Source: Pelagibacteraceae bacterium AG-470-G21 (GTDB lineage: Bacteria > Pseudomonadota > Alphaproteobacteria > Pelagibacterales > Pelagibacteraceae). From it: a stretch of 64,000 nucleotides of DNA. Position numbers and translations under genes: made by a program. Under the pieces are notes generated by a model. It was not told where the DNA came from and made no database searches. It saw nothing but the letters and a program-made list of their open reading frames with translations. Positions 8,900 through 18,249 of this stretch are shown here, piece after piece. The stretch spans positions 50,932 through 114,931 of the forward strand of contig QCSH01000003.1 in assembly GCA_003211555.1 (NCBI GenBank), written 5' to 3'. Within the stretch, counting starts at the first letter, position 1, and each line of letters starts with the position of its first letter.

Positions 8900-9790
8900 A
8901 TGAGTAATAATTCTTACAACTTACCAACACTTTCAAATGAAGGTGGTCTAGCTGCGTACTTAGCTCAAATTAAAAAATTTCCTATGCTTGATGCTGAAGA
9001 GGAATATATGCTAGCAAAAAACTGGAAAAATACCGGTAATGTTAAATCTGCGGAAAAATTAGTGACCAGTCACTTAAGATTAGTTGCTAAAATTGCGATG
9101 GGATACAAAGGTTACGGACTTCCTTTAAATGAAATGATTTCTGAAGGAAACGTAGGTTTGATGCAAGCCGTAAAAAAGTTTGAGCCTGAAAAGGGATTTA
9201 GACTTGCAACATATGCAATGTGGTGGATTAAAGCCTCTATACAAGAATATATTTTAAGATCTTGGAGCTTAGTTAAAATTGGTACAACCACAGCACAAAA
9301 AAAATTATTTTTTAACCTTAAAAAATTGAAAAATCAAATAGCACCAAGAACAGAAGGCGATCTTAGGAATGAACATGTAAAAGATATTGCAAACAGACTT
9401 GATGTAAGCGAACAAGAAGTGGTTTCAATGAACAGAAGACTTTCAGGCAAAGAACATTCCTTAAATGCTCCAATTGGTGAAGATGGAGATGAGTGGCAAG
9501 ATTGGTTGGTGGATAATGAAATGGATCAAGAATTGAAATACGCTCAGAGTGAGGAGATGGAACAACGAAAAGACCTATTACAAGACTCAATTAAAATCCT
9601 AAATGAAAGAGAAAAAGAAATTTTATATTCAAGAAGATTGACTGATGATCCAACTACATTGGAAGATTTAAGTCAAAAATTTAAAATAAGTAGAGAAAGA
9701 ATTCGACAAATCGAAAACAAGGCTTTTGAAAAGCTCCAAAAGCATATGCTAAATTCAGCTAAATCTAAAAATTTATTACCAGCTAATTAG
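8900..9790 (+). CDS. rpoH: RNA polymerase sigma-32 factor (heat shock)
   Basis: The 296-residue protein directs RNA polymerase to heat-shock promoters. Region 2 is clear (SHLRLVAKIAMGYKGYGLP, then FRLATYAMWWIKASIQEYI). The RpoH box QKKLFFNLKKLK follows at about residue 133 and distinguishes RpoH from RpoD. Region 4.2 is near the C terminus (SREKFK-like helix, ISRERIRQIENKAFEKL). SAR11 genomes are known for very few sigma factors, so this is probably one of the main alternatives to RpoD. It stops one base before the convergent IalB-like gene ends. Confidence 0.95.
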   Translation: MSNNSYNLPTLSNEGGLAAYLAQIKKFPMLDAEEEYMLAKNWKNTGNVKSAEKLVTSHLRLVAKIAMGYKGYGLPLNEMISEGNVGLMQAVKKFEPEKGFRLATYAMWWIKASIQEYILRSWSLVKIGTTTAQKKLFFNLKKLKNQIAPRTEGDLRNEHVKDIANRLDVSEQEVVSMNRRLSGKEHSLNAPIGEDGDEWQDWLVDNEMDQELKYAQSEEMEQRKDLLQDSIKILNEREKEILYSRRLTDDPTTLEDLSQKFKISRERIRQIENKAFEKLQKHMLNSAKSKNLLPAN

Positions 9791-9791
9791 T

Positions 9792-10331
9792 TTATACTTT
9801 AGATTTTAAAGCTTCCAAAGATTTTTCAAAACCTTTTAAAGAACCATTTATTTTTAAGGGCTCTTCCATAAATACATCTAAAAATATACTAAACTCATTC
9901 TGAGATAATAAATTTTTTTTTAAGATTTCAAATACTTTTAATTCTTCACTATCTTGCATCATATTATTTATTGCTAAAATACACCCATAAGCTTCGCACT
10001 TAATAAAAGATAAATTAATTTGACCTTCGTCTTCGGGAAAAATTAAAGCAGTATTTTTTGTAAGGTTTACACCAAGTGGTGTAATTATTGAAAACATTTC
10101 AATTAAATTTTCTACATTTTCATTTTTTATTAATTGATAAACAATTCTTAAACTTAATTCTGTATTTTCAATTTCAATAGTATGATTTATTTCACACTTT
10201 TCATTATTATCTTGAGTTACACAGACCAAATTCCAGTTATCAAATTGATCTACTTTTTCTTTTAATTCTTCGTCAGCAAAAGTGTTAAAAATATAAAAAA
10301 ATAGAAAAAAAATTGTAAATAATAATTTCAT
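9792..10331 (-). CDS. IalB-family secreted protein (invasion-associated locus B-like)
   Basis: The 179-residue product has a signal peptide (MKLLFTIFFLFFYIFNTFA) and then the IalB-type layout: DNWNLVCVTQ with a Cys near residue 37, a second Cys in NEKCEINHTI, ITPLGVNLTKN in the middle, and a C-x4-C pair in FIKCEAYGCILA. The family is widespread in alphaproteobacteria, and its name comes from Bartonella; most members have no proven role, so no invasion function is implied. It starts 20 bases after the end of the TpsA gene on the same strand and may be co-transcribed with it. Periplasmic location is expected. Confidence 0.75.
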   Translation of the reverse strand: MKLLFTIFFLFFYIFNTFADEELKEKVDQFDNWNLVCVTQDNNEKCEINHTIEIENTELSLRIVYQLIKNENVENLIEMFSIITPLGVNLTKNTALIFPEDEGQINLSFIKCEAYGCILAINNMMQDSEELKVFEILKKNLLSQNEFSIFLDVFMEEPLKINGSLKGFEKSLEALKSKV

Positions 10332-10351
10332 TAAAATTATGGAATTTTATA

Positions 10352-13300
10352 TTAATTAATATTGAATTTAATATCTTGAGTTTGCTGCGTTCCATCCTCT
10401 GCTGTTGCAACTAAATCTAACTCTAATGATCCACTAAATCCTTCCGGAGGAGTTCCTGAAATTTGCAATGTATTAGAATCAAATTTTACCCAGCTTGGTA
10501 AGTCTGCTCCACTTTTTAGTTTTAATCCAAAACTTACTTTTGTATCAGCCTGCGGTACCTCGATATTTTTTTCAGGTATTTTAAAATTAATTCCACCTTT
10601 GCTAAAATTTACTGCTTTAAAAGGTTTAATACTCAGTCCTGAATTATTTACTTTAAAATTAGCTGGTTTAATACTTGCCATTTTTGTTCCGCCTAAAGGC
10701 TTAAAGTTAGCTTTTATTCCAGCTGAGTTAGCTCTAACTTTTATTGAACTAAATTTTGCCATCGCTTTTGGAGTTAAAGATAAATTTCCTCCAACATTAG
10801 CTATTAAGTTTCCTTGATTATTGCCTCTTTTTGCTTGTCTAACTTCTTTTCTTAATTGTTTATTTAACCTTTTAGTTTCTTTTCTAACTTCTTTTCTAAT
10901 TTGTTTCCTAATTTTTGGAGCTACCTTTTCAGCTTTCGGTGGAGTTTTAACTACTACTGGAGCTGTATAAGTAATTGTTGTTGTTCCACCTGCAGATGAA
11001 ACTGTATGATTAGCACTTCCAGCTTTAATAGCCCCAACTGTTCCTCCTCCAAACAGAGGCATACCTAATAACTTACTGCCTGTTAGTGACTGAGGGGTTG
11101 TTGTGCTTGTGTAATTCAAGAATGAGTTAGCTGAAATTGCAATAGTTCCACTGTAACTATTACTGTTATTGGCTCCTAATGAACCTGCGCCTCCAATTGT
11201 TAGAGTTCCTGCTGTAATATTTAAATTACCTGTAAAAGTATTTGCGCCTGTTAGAATTAATGTTCCCGTTCCTGCTTTAGCGAAAGCGCCAGAACCGGAT
11301 AAAATACCTGAAAAGATAGTATCTGTAGTTGATCCTGCCGTTAAAGTTTGACTGCTAGCTAATACTATATTTCCTGCTCCTGAAATTGAATTAACTGCAT
11401 CAGTTGCAGCAACATTATATGTTCCACTTCCACCAACGATAACATCTGTTCCAGATGCAAGAGATCCAGAGACCGACAACGTTCCATCTGTAATTGTTGT
11501 ATCACCTGTATATGTATTTGTACCTGAAAGTGTTAACGTTCCGGAACCTGAATGAGTTAAGTTACCAGCGCCAGATATAACGCCTGCAAGTGTAACATTT
11601 GATGATCCACTATTATTTAAAGTACTAGAATTTAAATCGATGTTACCATCAACAGATAAAGATGATGCGGTTACATCAGAGCTTATATCCAAATCACCAT
11701 CAGTTGAAATTGTTAAACCACCACCTGCTGTAATTCCTCCTGAACCTATTGTCAGATCTCCAGTTTCTGAAGAGGATGAAGTTATAATTATTTGTCCATG
11801 TACGGATGTATTGCTTTGATATGGCGATTGACCCCTGTAACCTTGTGTGTGTGTGACATTTGACGCTAAACTTGCGTCTGTATATGATGAGCCGCCGCCA
11901 CCGCCCATAACAGATCCGCCACCTCCACCATAATAACCTCCTCCTCCACCAGGATTGTGATAGGTGTTTCCATGACCGCCTTGTCCTAGTGAACCATCTG
12001 AAGGACTTCCGTAATTTTGTCCTTTCGCACCTCCAGCACTTTGAGTACCACCAGAACCTGATACAAATCTTCCGTTGTTAGCTGGTTTTTCTCCAATTAA
12101 TCCTCCCCCAGCTCCACCAACTCCCAATACACCACTTCTATTAACATATGATCCTCCTGCAGCACCGCCGCCGCCGCCTGCTACAACTAATCTTGAGCTA
12201 AGAGCAGATGAAGTTCTAATATCTGAAGCACCACCGCCACTTCCAGCATATGTGCTAGTATGTGCGTTTCCACCACCATTCCAGCCTCCGTAGGTGTTGT
12301 GTCCACCTTTTCCACCTACATAAATTTGGTAAGTATTTCCCGCTGTTACTGAAAGTGTTCCTTGTACTCTTCCACCAAAACCACCATATTGAGCTCCAGT
12401 ATAACCAGCTCTATCTGCGTCTCCACCTTGAGCTCCTTGAACATCAAATGTAATCGAAGATACCCCTGAAGGTGCAGTCCAAGTTTGTGCTGATCCAGTA
12501 TATGAAAAAGTAGTAGAGGTACTTCCAGAACTACTTGACGTTGTTGTTAAAGCAACAGTACCAGCTATATTAATACTACCATTAATAACCATATTTCTTC
12601 CAGAATTTAGGGCAAGACTCATTGTTCCAGTATCAGTTATCTTTGCTCCACTACTTATTGTTAAATCTCTGGCCGCTGTTAATGTCAGTGTTGCTGTTCC
12701 ACTTGTTGCTATACTACTATTTATTGTAATATCTCCATTACCGTTTGCATCACCTTGGGAACCATAACTTGTATTATTTCCAGATGTAAGAATTGTAACG
12801 TTTGTTCCAGTATTTAATACTGTTAATATAGATGATGCTTGACTGGCTCCAATTATGTAGTCGTATGGATCAATTAACCAAAGTCCACCTTTACCTTTTT
12901 TTGAACCTGCGTTTACTTTTATTCCTGTTGTGTCTACTGTTGATCCAGAAGTTTCTATTTTACCACCATCACCGTCAACAGCATATGCCAATAATGTACC
13001 GTTAGCAGAAGTTTTGGATTTTGAATTTTTTATATCTGACCAGATAACAATTTTACCACCATCACCTGATGATGTTGAGCTAGCATCTATTAATGAATTT
13101 TTTTCAACTGTTGTGTATGTTGATTGAAGCAAATCTCCACTTCCTTTCCAATCACCACCGATTAAAACATCTCCTCCACCAGTTTTTCCACTTGCAAGTA
13201 ATTTAGATCCAGATTTTATTGAAATTTCTTTTCCTGTTACTTCAATATTTCCACCATTTGAATTTTTTGAGCTTACATCTATAGAGCCAGAGTTTGAAAC

Positions 13301-14299
13301 CATTCCATTTTTACCAGCATCTATTTTTACAGAATTAGCTTTTATCTCTCCTGTATTTGAAACTAGTTTTAATACACCATTAACTGAAACTAATTTTTTC
13401 TTTCCTGATGGACCTTTAATTGTTGCATCAACTAATGACTTCGCCGCGCTAGATTTAATTAATACCTGCCCATTTTCAGACTTAATGGTTCCTTCATTTT
13501 CAATTAAATTTGCTAACTTCGATTCTGAAACTTTTATATTTAACTTGCCGTTAGATGATAAAGATAATTTGGCATTATCTCCAGATACAAGCGCAGCTGT
13601 ACCAGATGTTGCAGAGATTGAACCATAATTTTTTACATCGGATGATAATAAGGCAACATATTTTGAATTTACATTACCGTAATTGATAATTGATGATTTG
13701 CTGCTTGAGCTAAAATTATAATTTTGTTTATTAAAATCATTGTTGGCCATGTTCATGGTGGATGCAACAAGGCCTCCAACATTAATACTACCTGATTTAC
13801 CAACTAATACTCCGTTAGGATTTATAAAGAATATATTTCCATTAGCATTTAAATTTCCATAAATTCTTGATGGATCTGAAGATCTTACTCTATTTAAAGT
13901 ATTAGATGAAGAACTTGGTTGGTTAAAATTTACTGTAGCTTTTGACCCTATATTAAATTTATTCCAGCTTATAATGGCATTGTTAGACGACTGGTTAACG
14001 TTCATCGTGTTTGATGTTTGAGAAATAGAAGCACTTCCCGATTTAACTATGCCGTTTGTGGGTAATGCATTTTGAGAAATGCTCTCCGCATTAGCAAAAC
14101 TTATGGACTGAATTGATAATACATAAAGATATATAAGACTGTATATTCCAACTTTTTTGGCAAAATTTAGCATTTTAAAAAAATTTAAATTAAAAGTGAT
14201 TTGTAACATAATTTTTAAAGAAAAATTTATATTTTTGGTAACAACTGTCACACCTATTGCCTTAGATTCATCAATTTTCATTGCTTTTTGATCATTCAA
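10352..14299 (-). CDS. TpsA-type two-partner secretion exoprotein (filamentous hemagglutinin-like)
   Basis: This 1315-codon frame encodes a large surface or secreted protein. A signal peptide begins at Met43 (MLNFAKKVGIYSLIYLYV, ending near SFANA), so the true start may be 14173 rather than 14299; no ribosome site decides. The TPS domain follows, with the hallmark FFINPNGVLVGKSG near residue 160. Then come beta-helix repeats; a glycine-rich block (about residues 612-825, VVAGGGGGAAGG) resembling ALK-type Gly-rich domains; two autotransporter-type strand repeats (TLSGTNTYTGDTTITDGTL, LTGANTFTGNLNITAGTL, about 910-1065); a basic Lys/Arg helix (about 1117-1160); and a C-terminal Ig-like module (LPSWVKFDSNTLQISGTPP). 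There is no C-terminal barrel, so it needs the TpsB encoded divergently next door. Its codons are more GC-rich than those of its neighbours. Confidence 0.88.
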   Translation of the reverse strand: MNDQKAMKIDESKAIGVTVVTKNINFSLKIMLQITFNLNFFKMLNFAKKVGIYSLIYLYVLSIQSISFANAESISQNALPTNGIVKSGSASISQTSNTMNVNQSSNNAIISWNKFNIGSKATVNFNQPSSSSNTLNRVRSSDPSRIYGNLNANGNIFFINPNGVLVGKSGSINVGGLVASTMNMANNDFNKQNYNFSSSSKSSIINYGNVNSKYVALLSSDVKNYGSISATSGTAALVSGDNAKLSLSSNGKLNIKVSESKLANLIENEGTIKSENGQVLIKSSAAKSLVDATIKGPSGKKKLVSVNGVLKLVSNTGEIKANSVKIDAGKNGMVSNSGSIDVSSKNSNGGNIEVTGKEISIKSGSKLLASGKTGGGDVLIGGDWKGSGDLLQSTYTTVEKNSLIDASSTSSGDGGKIVIWSDIKNSKSKTSANGTLLAYAVDGDGGKIETSGSTVDTTGIKVNAGSKKGKGGLWLIDPYDYIIGASQASSILTVLNTGTNVTILTSGNNTSYGSQGDANGNGDITINSSIATSGTATLTLTAARDLTISSGAKITDTGTMSLALNSGRNMVINGSINIAGTVALTTTSSSSGSTSTTFSYTGSAQTWTAPSGVSSITFDVQGAQGGDADRAGYTGAQYGGFGGRVQGTLSVTAGNTYQIYVGGKGGHNTYGGWNGGGNAHTSTYAGSGGGASDIRTSSALSSRLVVAGGGGGAAGGSYVNRSGVLGVGGAGGGLIGEKPANNGRFVSGSGGTQSAGGAKGQNYGSPSDGSLGQGGHGNTYHNPGGGGGYYGGGGGSVMGGGGGSSYTDASLASNVTHTQGYRGQSPYQSNTSVHGQIIITSSSSETGDLTIGSGGITAGGGLTISTDGDLDISSDVTASSLSVDGNIDLNSSTLNNSGSSNVTLAGVISGAGNLTHSGSGTLTLSGTNTYTGDTTITDGTLSVSGSLASGTDVIVGGSGTYNVAATDAVNSISGAGNIVLASSQTLTAGSTTDTIFSGILSGSGAFAKAGTGTLILTGANTFTGNLNITAGTLTIGGAGSLGANNSNSYSGTIAISANSFLNYTSTTTPQSLTGSKLLGMPLFGGGTVGAIKAGSANHTVSSAGGTTTITYTAPVVVKTPPKAEKVAPKIRKQIRKEVRKETKRLNKQLRKEVRQAKRGNNQGNLIANVGGNLSLTPKAMAKFSSIKVRANSAGIKANFKPLGGTKMASIKPANFKVNNSGLSIKPFKAVNFSKGGINFKIPEKNIEVPQADTKVSFGLKLKSGADLPSWVKFDSNTLQISGTPPEGFSGSLELDLVATAEDGTQQTQDIKFNIN

Positions 14300-14390
14300 T
14301 TTAATTATTTAAGATAATTCTACTCAAAATTGATTTAATGGAAATTTTATAATCAAAAAGTTAAATTTTATAATTGATTCACTAATTATT

Positions 14391-14396
14391 TATAAT
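14391..14396 (+). promoter_or_regulatory. Putative -10 box of the TpsB gene
   Basis: This TATAAT ends 14 bases before the TpsB ATG and predicts a leader of about eight bases. Two further TATAAT copies lie at 14348-14353 and 14369-14374 in the same spacer, so the choice is uncertain. The spacer between the divergent TpsA and TpsB genes holds nothing else recognisable. Confidence 0.3.
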
Positions 14397-14410
14397 TAAT
14401 AAATATAAAA

Positions 14411-16153
14411 ATGTCTGATCAAATTCTAAAAAAATTTAGAACTATAATTATTCTAACATTAATATTTTTTTCAACAAATAGCTTTGGTGCAGGTGGAATC
14501 CTACCTTCAGTTAACGATTACAGTCAGGACTTTGATAAATCGAAAATTTTAAAAAAGAATAAAAATTTAATTAAAAATGTTAATAAAGAAAATGATAAAG
14601 CAAAAATTGAAGATCAAACCACTGGAGATGAGTTAAAAGTATTAGTAAACAAATTTAATTTTGAGGGAAATTTTTCAATTTCGAACGAGGAAATTCAATT
14701 AATAATCAAAGATTATTTAAATAAAGAATTAACTTTAAATGAATTAGATGGAGTTACTGAAGATATAACAAATCTATATATCGACAAAGGTATGTGGGCT
14801 AGAGCTGTACTACCTGACCAAGATATTACTAAAAATGAAATTACCATAGAAATTATAGAAGCAAGACTTGGAAAAATTATAATTCAAAAACCTGATGGAA
14901 AAAAAATACGTTTTAAAGATGAAAGAGCTATAAAATTTCTAAACAACAATCAAAGTAAAGATAAAATACTTAGTGTAAGTGCTTTAAATGAAAATATACA
15001 AACTTTAGATAGTTTGGCTGGTATTTCTGCAACAGCAAGCCTTGAGGCGGGTGAAGTAGATGGTGAGACAGATATTATATTAGAAATAGAAGATCAAAAA
15101 AAAATTACAGGAAGTTTTACAGCTGATAACCATGGATCTAGGTCTTCAGGAAGAGGGAGAGCTACAACTTTAATCAATATTAACAGTGCACTACACATGG
15201 GAGAGACAATTACATTTCAGAATGTTTATACTTATGGATCTAATTATTATTCTTTAGGTGTATCTGGTCCAATTGGATACAAAGGTGTTACTGCATCATT
15301 AAGAGGTTCGGTGATGGATTATAATCTTGGTACTCCCTTAAAGAGTACTGAACCGCAAGGAGACTCTAAAGAAATATCTTTATCTCTAAATTTTCCAACT
15401 ATAACTTATAAAAATTTAACAGGTTCTTTTAGTTTTGGTGCAAGTTTTAATGAATATTTGAATAGAACTACTTCTGGGGTTACTTCAGAGAAAACTAACT
15501 TAAAAAGTAACTTAGATATTAACTTGGGATTAGTTGACAATTTTTTGGGTGGAGGTCTTAACACAATATCATTATCTTTTGCTCATGGGGAAATTGATTT
15601 AGGAGATAATAGAAGTGATTTAGATTCTGATAGTACAACTGCAAAAACTCAAGGTAACTATGAAAAAATTGGATTAAATTTTTCCAGAACTCAAATTCTT
15701 AATGATAGAAATTCTTTATTCTTTTCAACTAACGGTCAATATGGCTTTAAAAATTTAGACTCAGCAGAACAGTTAAGCCTTGGAGGTGTAAATAATGTTA
15801 GAGGTTTTCCAAACAGTGAGGCCTCGGGTACAAATGGAATAATAACATCATTAGAACATAGATTTACATTAAGTGATAAAGTACAAACAAAATTATTTTA
15901 TGATTTTGGTAAAATTAAACAGTATGAATATACTTACTCTGGTTGGAATTCATCTAACACGTCTTTATCAAATGCATATGATATTAGTGGTTTGGGGTTT
16001 GGACTAGATGTTAATATGAATCCGACCTCAAACTTATCTTTTATTTATGCCACTAAGTTAAGTGCAAATCCAGCAAGTGACACTAGTGGGAATGATAATG
16101 ACGGCACAGATAAAAAGCATAGATTTTGGTTGTCATTTAACAGAATTTTCTAA
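14411..16153 (+). CDS. TpsB-type outer-membrane transporter (ShlB/FhaC family, Omp85 superfamily)
   Basis: TpsB proteins recognise the TPS domain of their partner in the periplasm and pass it through a 16-strand barrel. A signal peptide ([15 protein letters not shown], to about residue 27) precedes a ShlB-type POTRA domain ([13 protein letters not shown] to [14 protein letters not shown], about residues 78-157), a second POTRA (about 160-235), and a long beta-rich region to the end. The lid-loop signature NNVRGF is at residues 461-466 (family VRGY/F), and the C terminus ends in Phe (FWLSFNRIF), as expected for a barrel. At 580 residues the length is standard. It is divergent from its likely partner rather than in the usual tpsB-tpsA order. 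Confidence 0.92.
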   Translation: MSDQILKKFRTIIILTLIFFSTNSFGAGGILPSVNDYSQDFDKSKILKKNKNLIKNVNKENDKAKIEDQTTGDELKVLVNKFNFEGNFSISNEEIQLIIKDYLNKELTLNELDGVTEDITNLYIDKGMWARAVLPDQDITKNEITIEIIEARLGKIIIQKPDGKKIRFKDERAIKFLNNNQSKDKILSVSALNENIQTLDSLAGISATASLEAGEVDGETDIILEIEDQKKITGSFTADNHGSRSSGRGRATTLININSALHMGETITFQNVYTYGSNYYSLGVSGPIGYKGVTASLRGSVMDYNLGTPLKSTEPQGDSKEISLSLNFPTITYKNLTGSFSFGASFNEYLNRTTSGVTSEKTNLKSNLDINLGLVDNFLGGGLNTISLSFAHGEIDLGDNRSDLDSDSTTAKTQGNYEKIGLNFSRTQILNDRNSLFFSTNGQYGFKNLDSAEQLSLGGVNNVRGFPNSEASGTNGIITSLEHRFTLSDKVQTKLFYDFGKIKQYEYTYSGWNSSNTSLSNAYDISGLGFGLDVNMNPTSNLSFIYATKLSANPASDTSGNDNDGTDKKHRFWLSFNRIF

Positions 16154-17439
16154 TTAAAAGGATCTATCAAAAGTATTGTATCTTCTCTTTCAGGACTTGT
16201 TGAAATACTTGATATTTTTGTCTCTATAAATTCTTCAATAGCTTTTATGTATATTTTTGCATTACTTGGTAAATCTTCAAATTTTTTAATACCTTGAGTT
16301 TTAGATTTCCATCCCTCAAATATTTTATAAACTGGTTTAACATTTAATTGGTCTTGAACAGCTGCAGGAAAATAGTCTATTTTTTTTCCATTAAGTTCAT
16401 ACGCTACGCATAAGTATATTTGATCTAATTCATCTAAAACATCCAATTTTGTTAAAGCAATTCCATCAATACCTGAAATTTTTATTGTTTGTCTTACTAA
16501 AACTCCATCAAACCAACCACATCTTCTTTTTCTACTTGTTACTGTTCCAAATTCATGTCCTTTCTCACCTAAATGAATTCCAATATCATCGGTAAGTTCT
16601 GTTGGAAAAGGTCCTTCTCCTACTCTGGTAGTATAAGCTTTTGTTATACCTAGTACAAAATTTATAGAATTTGGTCCACATCCAGAACCTGTAGCAGCAG
16701 AAGCCGCAACAGTATTTGATGAAGTTACATAAGGGTAAGTTCCATGATCAACATCAAGTAATACTCCTTGAGCACCTTCAAATAGAATTTTTTTGTTCTC
16801 TGATTTAAATTGATCAATTTTCTTCCAGACCGGTGCTGAATATTTTAGAATTTCAGGTGCTATTTTTAATAAATTATTTACTAGCTCACTCTTTTCATAA
16901 ATCGGTTTGCCCAATCCTTTTCTGATTGCATTATGATGCTCTAGAACTACCTCCAACCTATTTTCAAGATTTTTTTTAGATGCTAGATCCATTACCCTTA
17001 TAGATCTTCTGCCAACCTTGTCCTCATAAGCTGGCCCAATTCCTCTTCTTGTTGTACCAATTTTAGAATTTCCAGCAGAATCTTCTCTAATTTCGTCCAT
17101 CTCTCTATGAAATGGTAAAATCAATGTAGCAGCTTCAGATAATATTAAGTTTTCCTCATTTATCTCAACACCTTTTGATTTAGCTTCCTCAATTTCATCA
17201 AGAAGTGCCAATGGATCGACGACAACTCCATTTCCTATAATAGATATTTTATTTTTTCTTACTATTCCTGAAGGTAGTAGTCTTAATTTATATGTTATCC
17301 CATCTATAACTAGGGTATGTCCTGCATTGTGGCCACCCTGAAATCTAACAACCACATCTGCTTCACTAGATAACCAATCAACAATCTTCCCTTTTCCTTC
17401 GTCTCCCCATTGTGAACCTACAACAACTACATTTTTCAT
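16150..17439 (-). CDS. purA: Adenylosuccinate synthetase
   Basis: PurA joins IMP and aspartate using GTP, the first committed step to AMP. The 429-residue protein starts with the P-loop-like [16 protein letters not shown] (residues 8-23) and [12 protein letters not shown], and also has [14 protein letters not shown] near residue 130, [20 protein letters not shown] near residue 220 and [12 protein letters not shown] near residue 300. The stop overlaps the convergent TpsB stop by four bases. It overlaps the upstream thiD by four bases (ATGA), so it is probably co-transcribed with it. Confidence 0.97.
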   Translation of the reverse strand: MKNVVVVGSQWGDEGKGKIVDWLSSEADVVVRFQGGHNAGHTLVIDGITYKLRLLPSGIVRKNKISIIGNGVVVDPLALLDEIEEAKSKGVEINEENLILSEAATLILPFHREMDEIREDSAGNSKIGTTRRGIGPAYEDKVGRRSIRVMDLASKKNLENRLEVVLEHHNAIRKGLGKPIYEKSELVNNLLKIAPEILKYSAPVWKKIDQFKSENKKILFEGAQGVLLDVDHGTYPYVTSSNTVAASAATGSGCGPNSINFVLGITKAYTTRVGEGPFPTELTDDIGIHLGEKGHEFGTVTSRKRRCGWFDGVLVRQTIKISGIDGIALTKLDVLDELDQIYLCVAYELNGKKIDYFPAAVQDQLNVKPVYKIFEGWKSKTQGIKKFEDLPSNAKIYIKAIEEFIETKISSISTSPEREDTILLIDPFN

Positions 17440-18248
17440 CTAAATTTCTTCTTTATAGTAAAACTATTTAAATGGTTTATTGGTCCATTTCCATTTCCAA
17501 AGTTTGGTCTTGCTCTAATTGCACTGTTTACATATCTAATACCTAAGTCACAAGATTTCTTTAATGTTTTTCCACACCCATAGTATGTTGCAATTGCACT
17601 AGATAATGTACATCCAGTTCCATGAGTGTTTTTTGTTTTAATTTTTTTATTAGTAAAAATTGCAATTTCTTTTTTATTTGCAAAAATATCTTTCAAAGTT
17701 TTTGAATTTAAATGACCACCTTTAATTAAAACATTTTTAGCACCTAAATCTAACAATATTTTAGCTGCATTTTTCATATCCAAAATAGATTTAATATTCC
17801 TTCCAGTAAGTATTTCTGCTTCGGGAATATTTGGCGTGATTAAATCTACATTTTTAATTAGAAATTTTTTTAAAAATAAAATTGCTTTATCGTCTATTAG
17901 TTTTGTTCCTCCTTTAGCAACCATAACAGGGTCTAATATTATTTTTTTTAATTTTAGTTTTTTTATAGATTTTAAAACTGCGTTAATAACCGATGTAGAA
18001 TGCAACATTCCAATCTTCACTGAGTCTGGCATTATATCTTTTGATGTAAATTCAATCTGGTTTGAAATTTCTTTGCTTTGTATTGAATTTATTGACTTCA
18101 CACCTGTTGTATTTTGTGCTGTAACAGCTGTTATTGCAGTCATTGCATATGAGCCTAAAGAAGTAACTGATTTAATATCTGCTTGAATGCCTGCTCCACC
18201 TGAAGAGTCAGAACCTGCGATAATAAGAATTTTAGAATTAATTTTCAA
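17436..18248 (-). CDS. thiD: Hydroxymethylpyrimidine/phosphomethylpyrimidine kinase
   Basis: ThiD phosphorylates the pyrimidine precursor HMP twice to give HMP-PP for coupling by ThiE. The 270-residue ribokinase-fold protein has [18 protein letters not shown] near residue 9, DPVMVAKGG near residue 105, [16 protein letters not shown] near residue 132, and the anion-hole/catalytic motif [15 protein letters not shown] near residue 205. It sits between glmM (one base away) and purA (four-base overlap). With thiE at 37274 it supports assembly of thiamine from a supplied pyrimidine. Confidence 0.95.
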   Translation of the reverse strand: MKINSKILIIAGSDSSGGAGIQADIKSVTSLGSYAMTAITAVTAQNTTGVKSINSIQSKEISNQIEFTSKDIMPDSVKIGMLHSTSVINAVLKSIKKLKLKKIILDPVMVAKGGTKLIDDKAILFLKKFLIKNVDLITPNIPEAEILTGRNIKSILDMKNAAKILLDLGAKNVLIKGGHLNSKTLKDIFANKKEIAIFTNKKIKTKNTHGTGCTLSSAIATYYGCGKTLKKSCDLGIRYVNSAIRARPNFGNGNGPINHLNSFTIKKKFR

Positions 18249-18249
18249 T

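Noticed and set aside
11880..12440. Short repeated GCC/GGN-rich DNA that could suggest a CRISPR or satellite array
   Set aside because: The repeats are irregular, in frame with the glycine-rich protein domain, and lack constant spacers.
10599..13127. Several plus-strand frames rich in Pro or Leu opposite the TpsA gene
   Set aside because: They are antisense shadows of Gly-, Ser- and Thr-rich repeats, with no start sites or recognisable domains.
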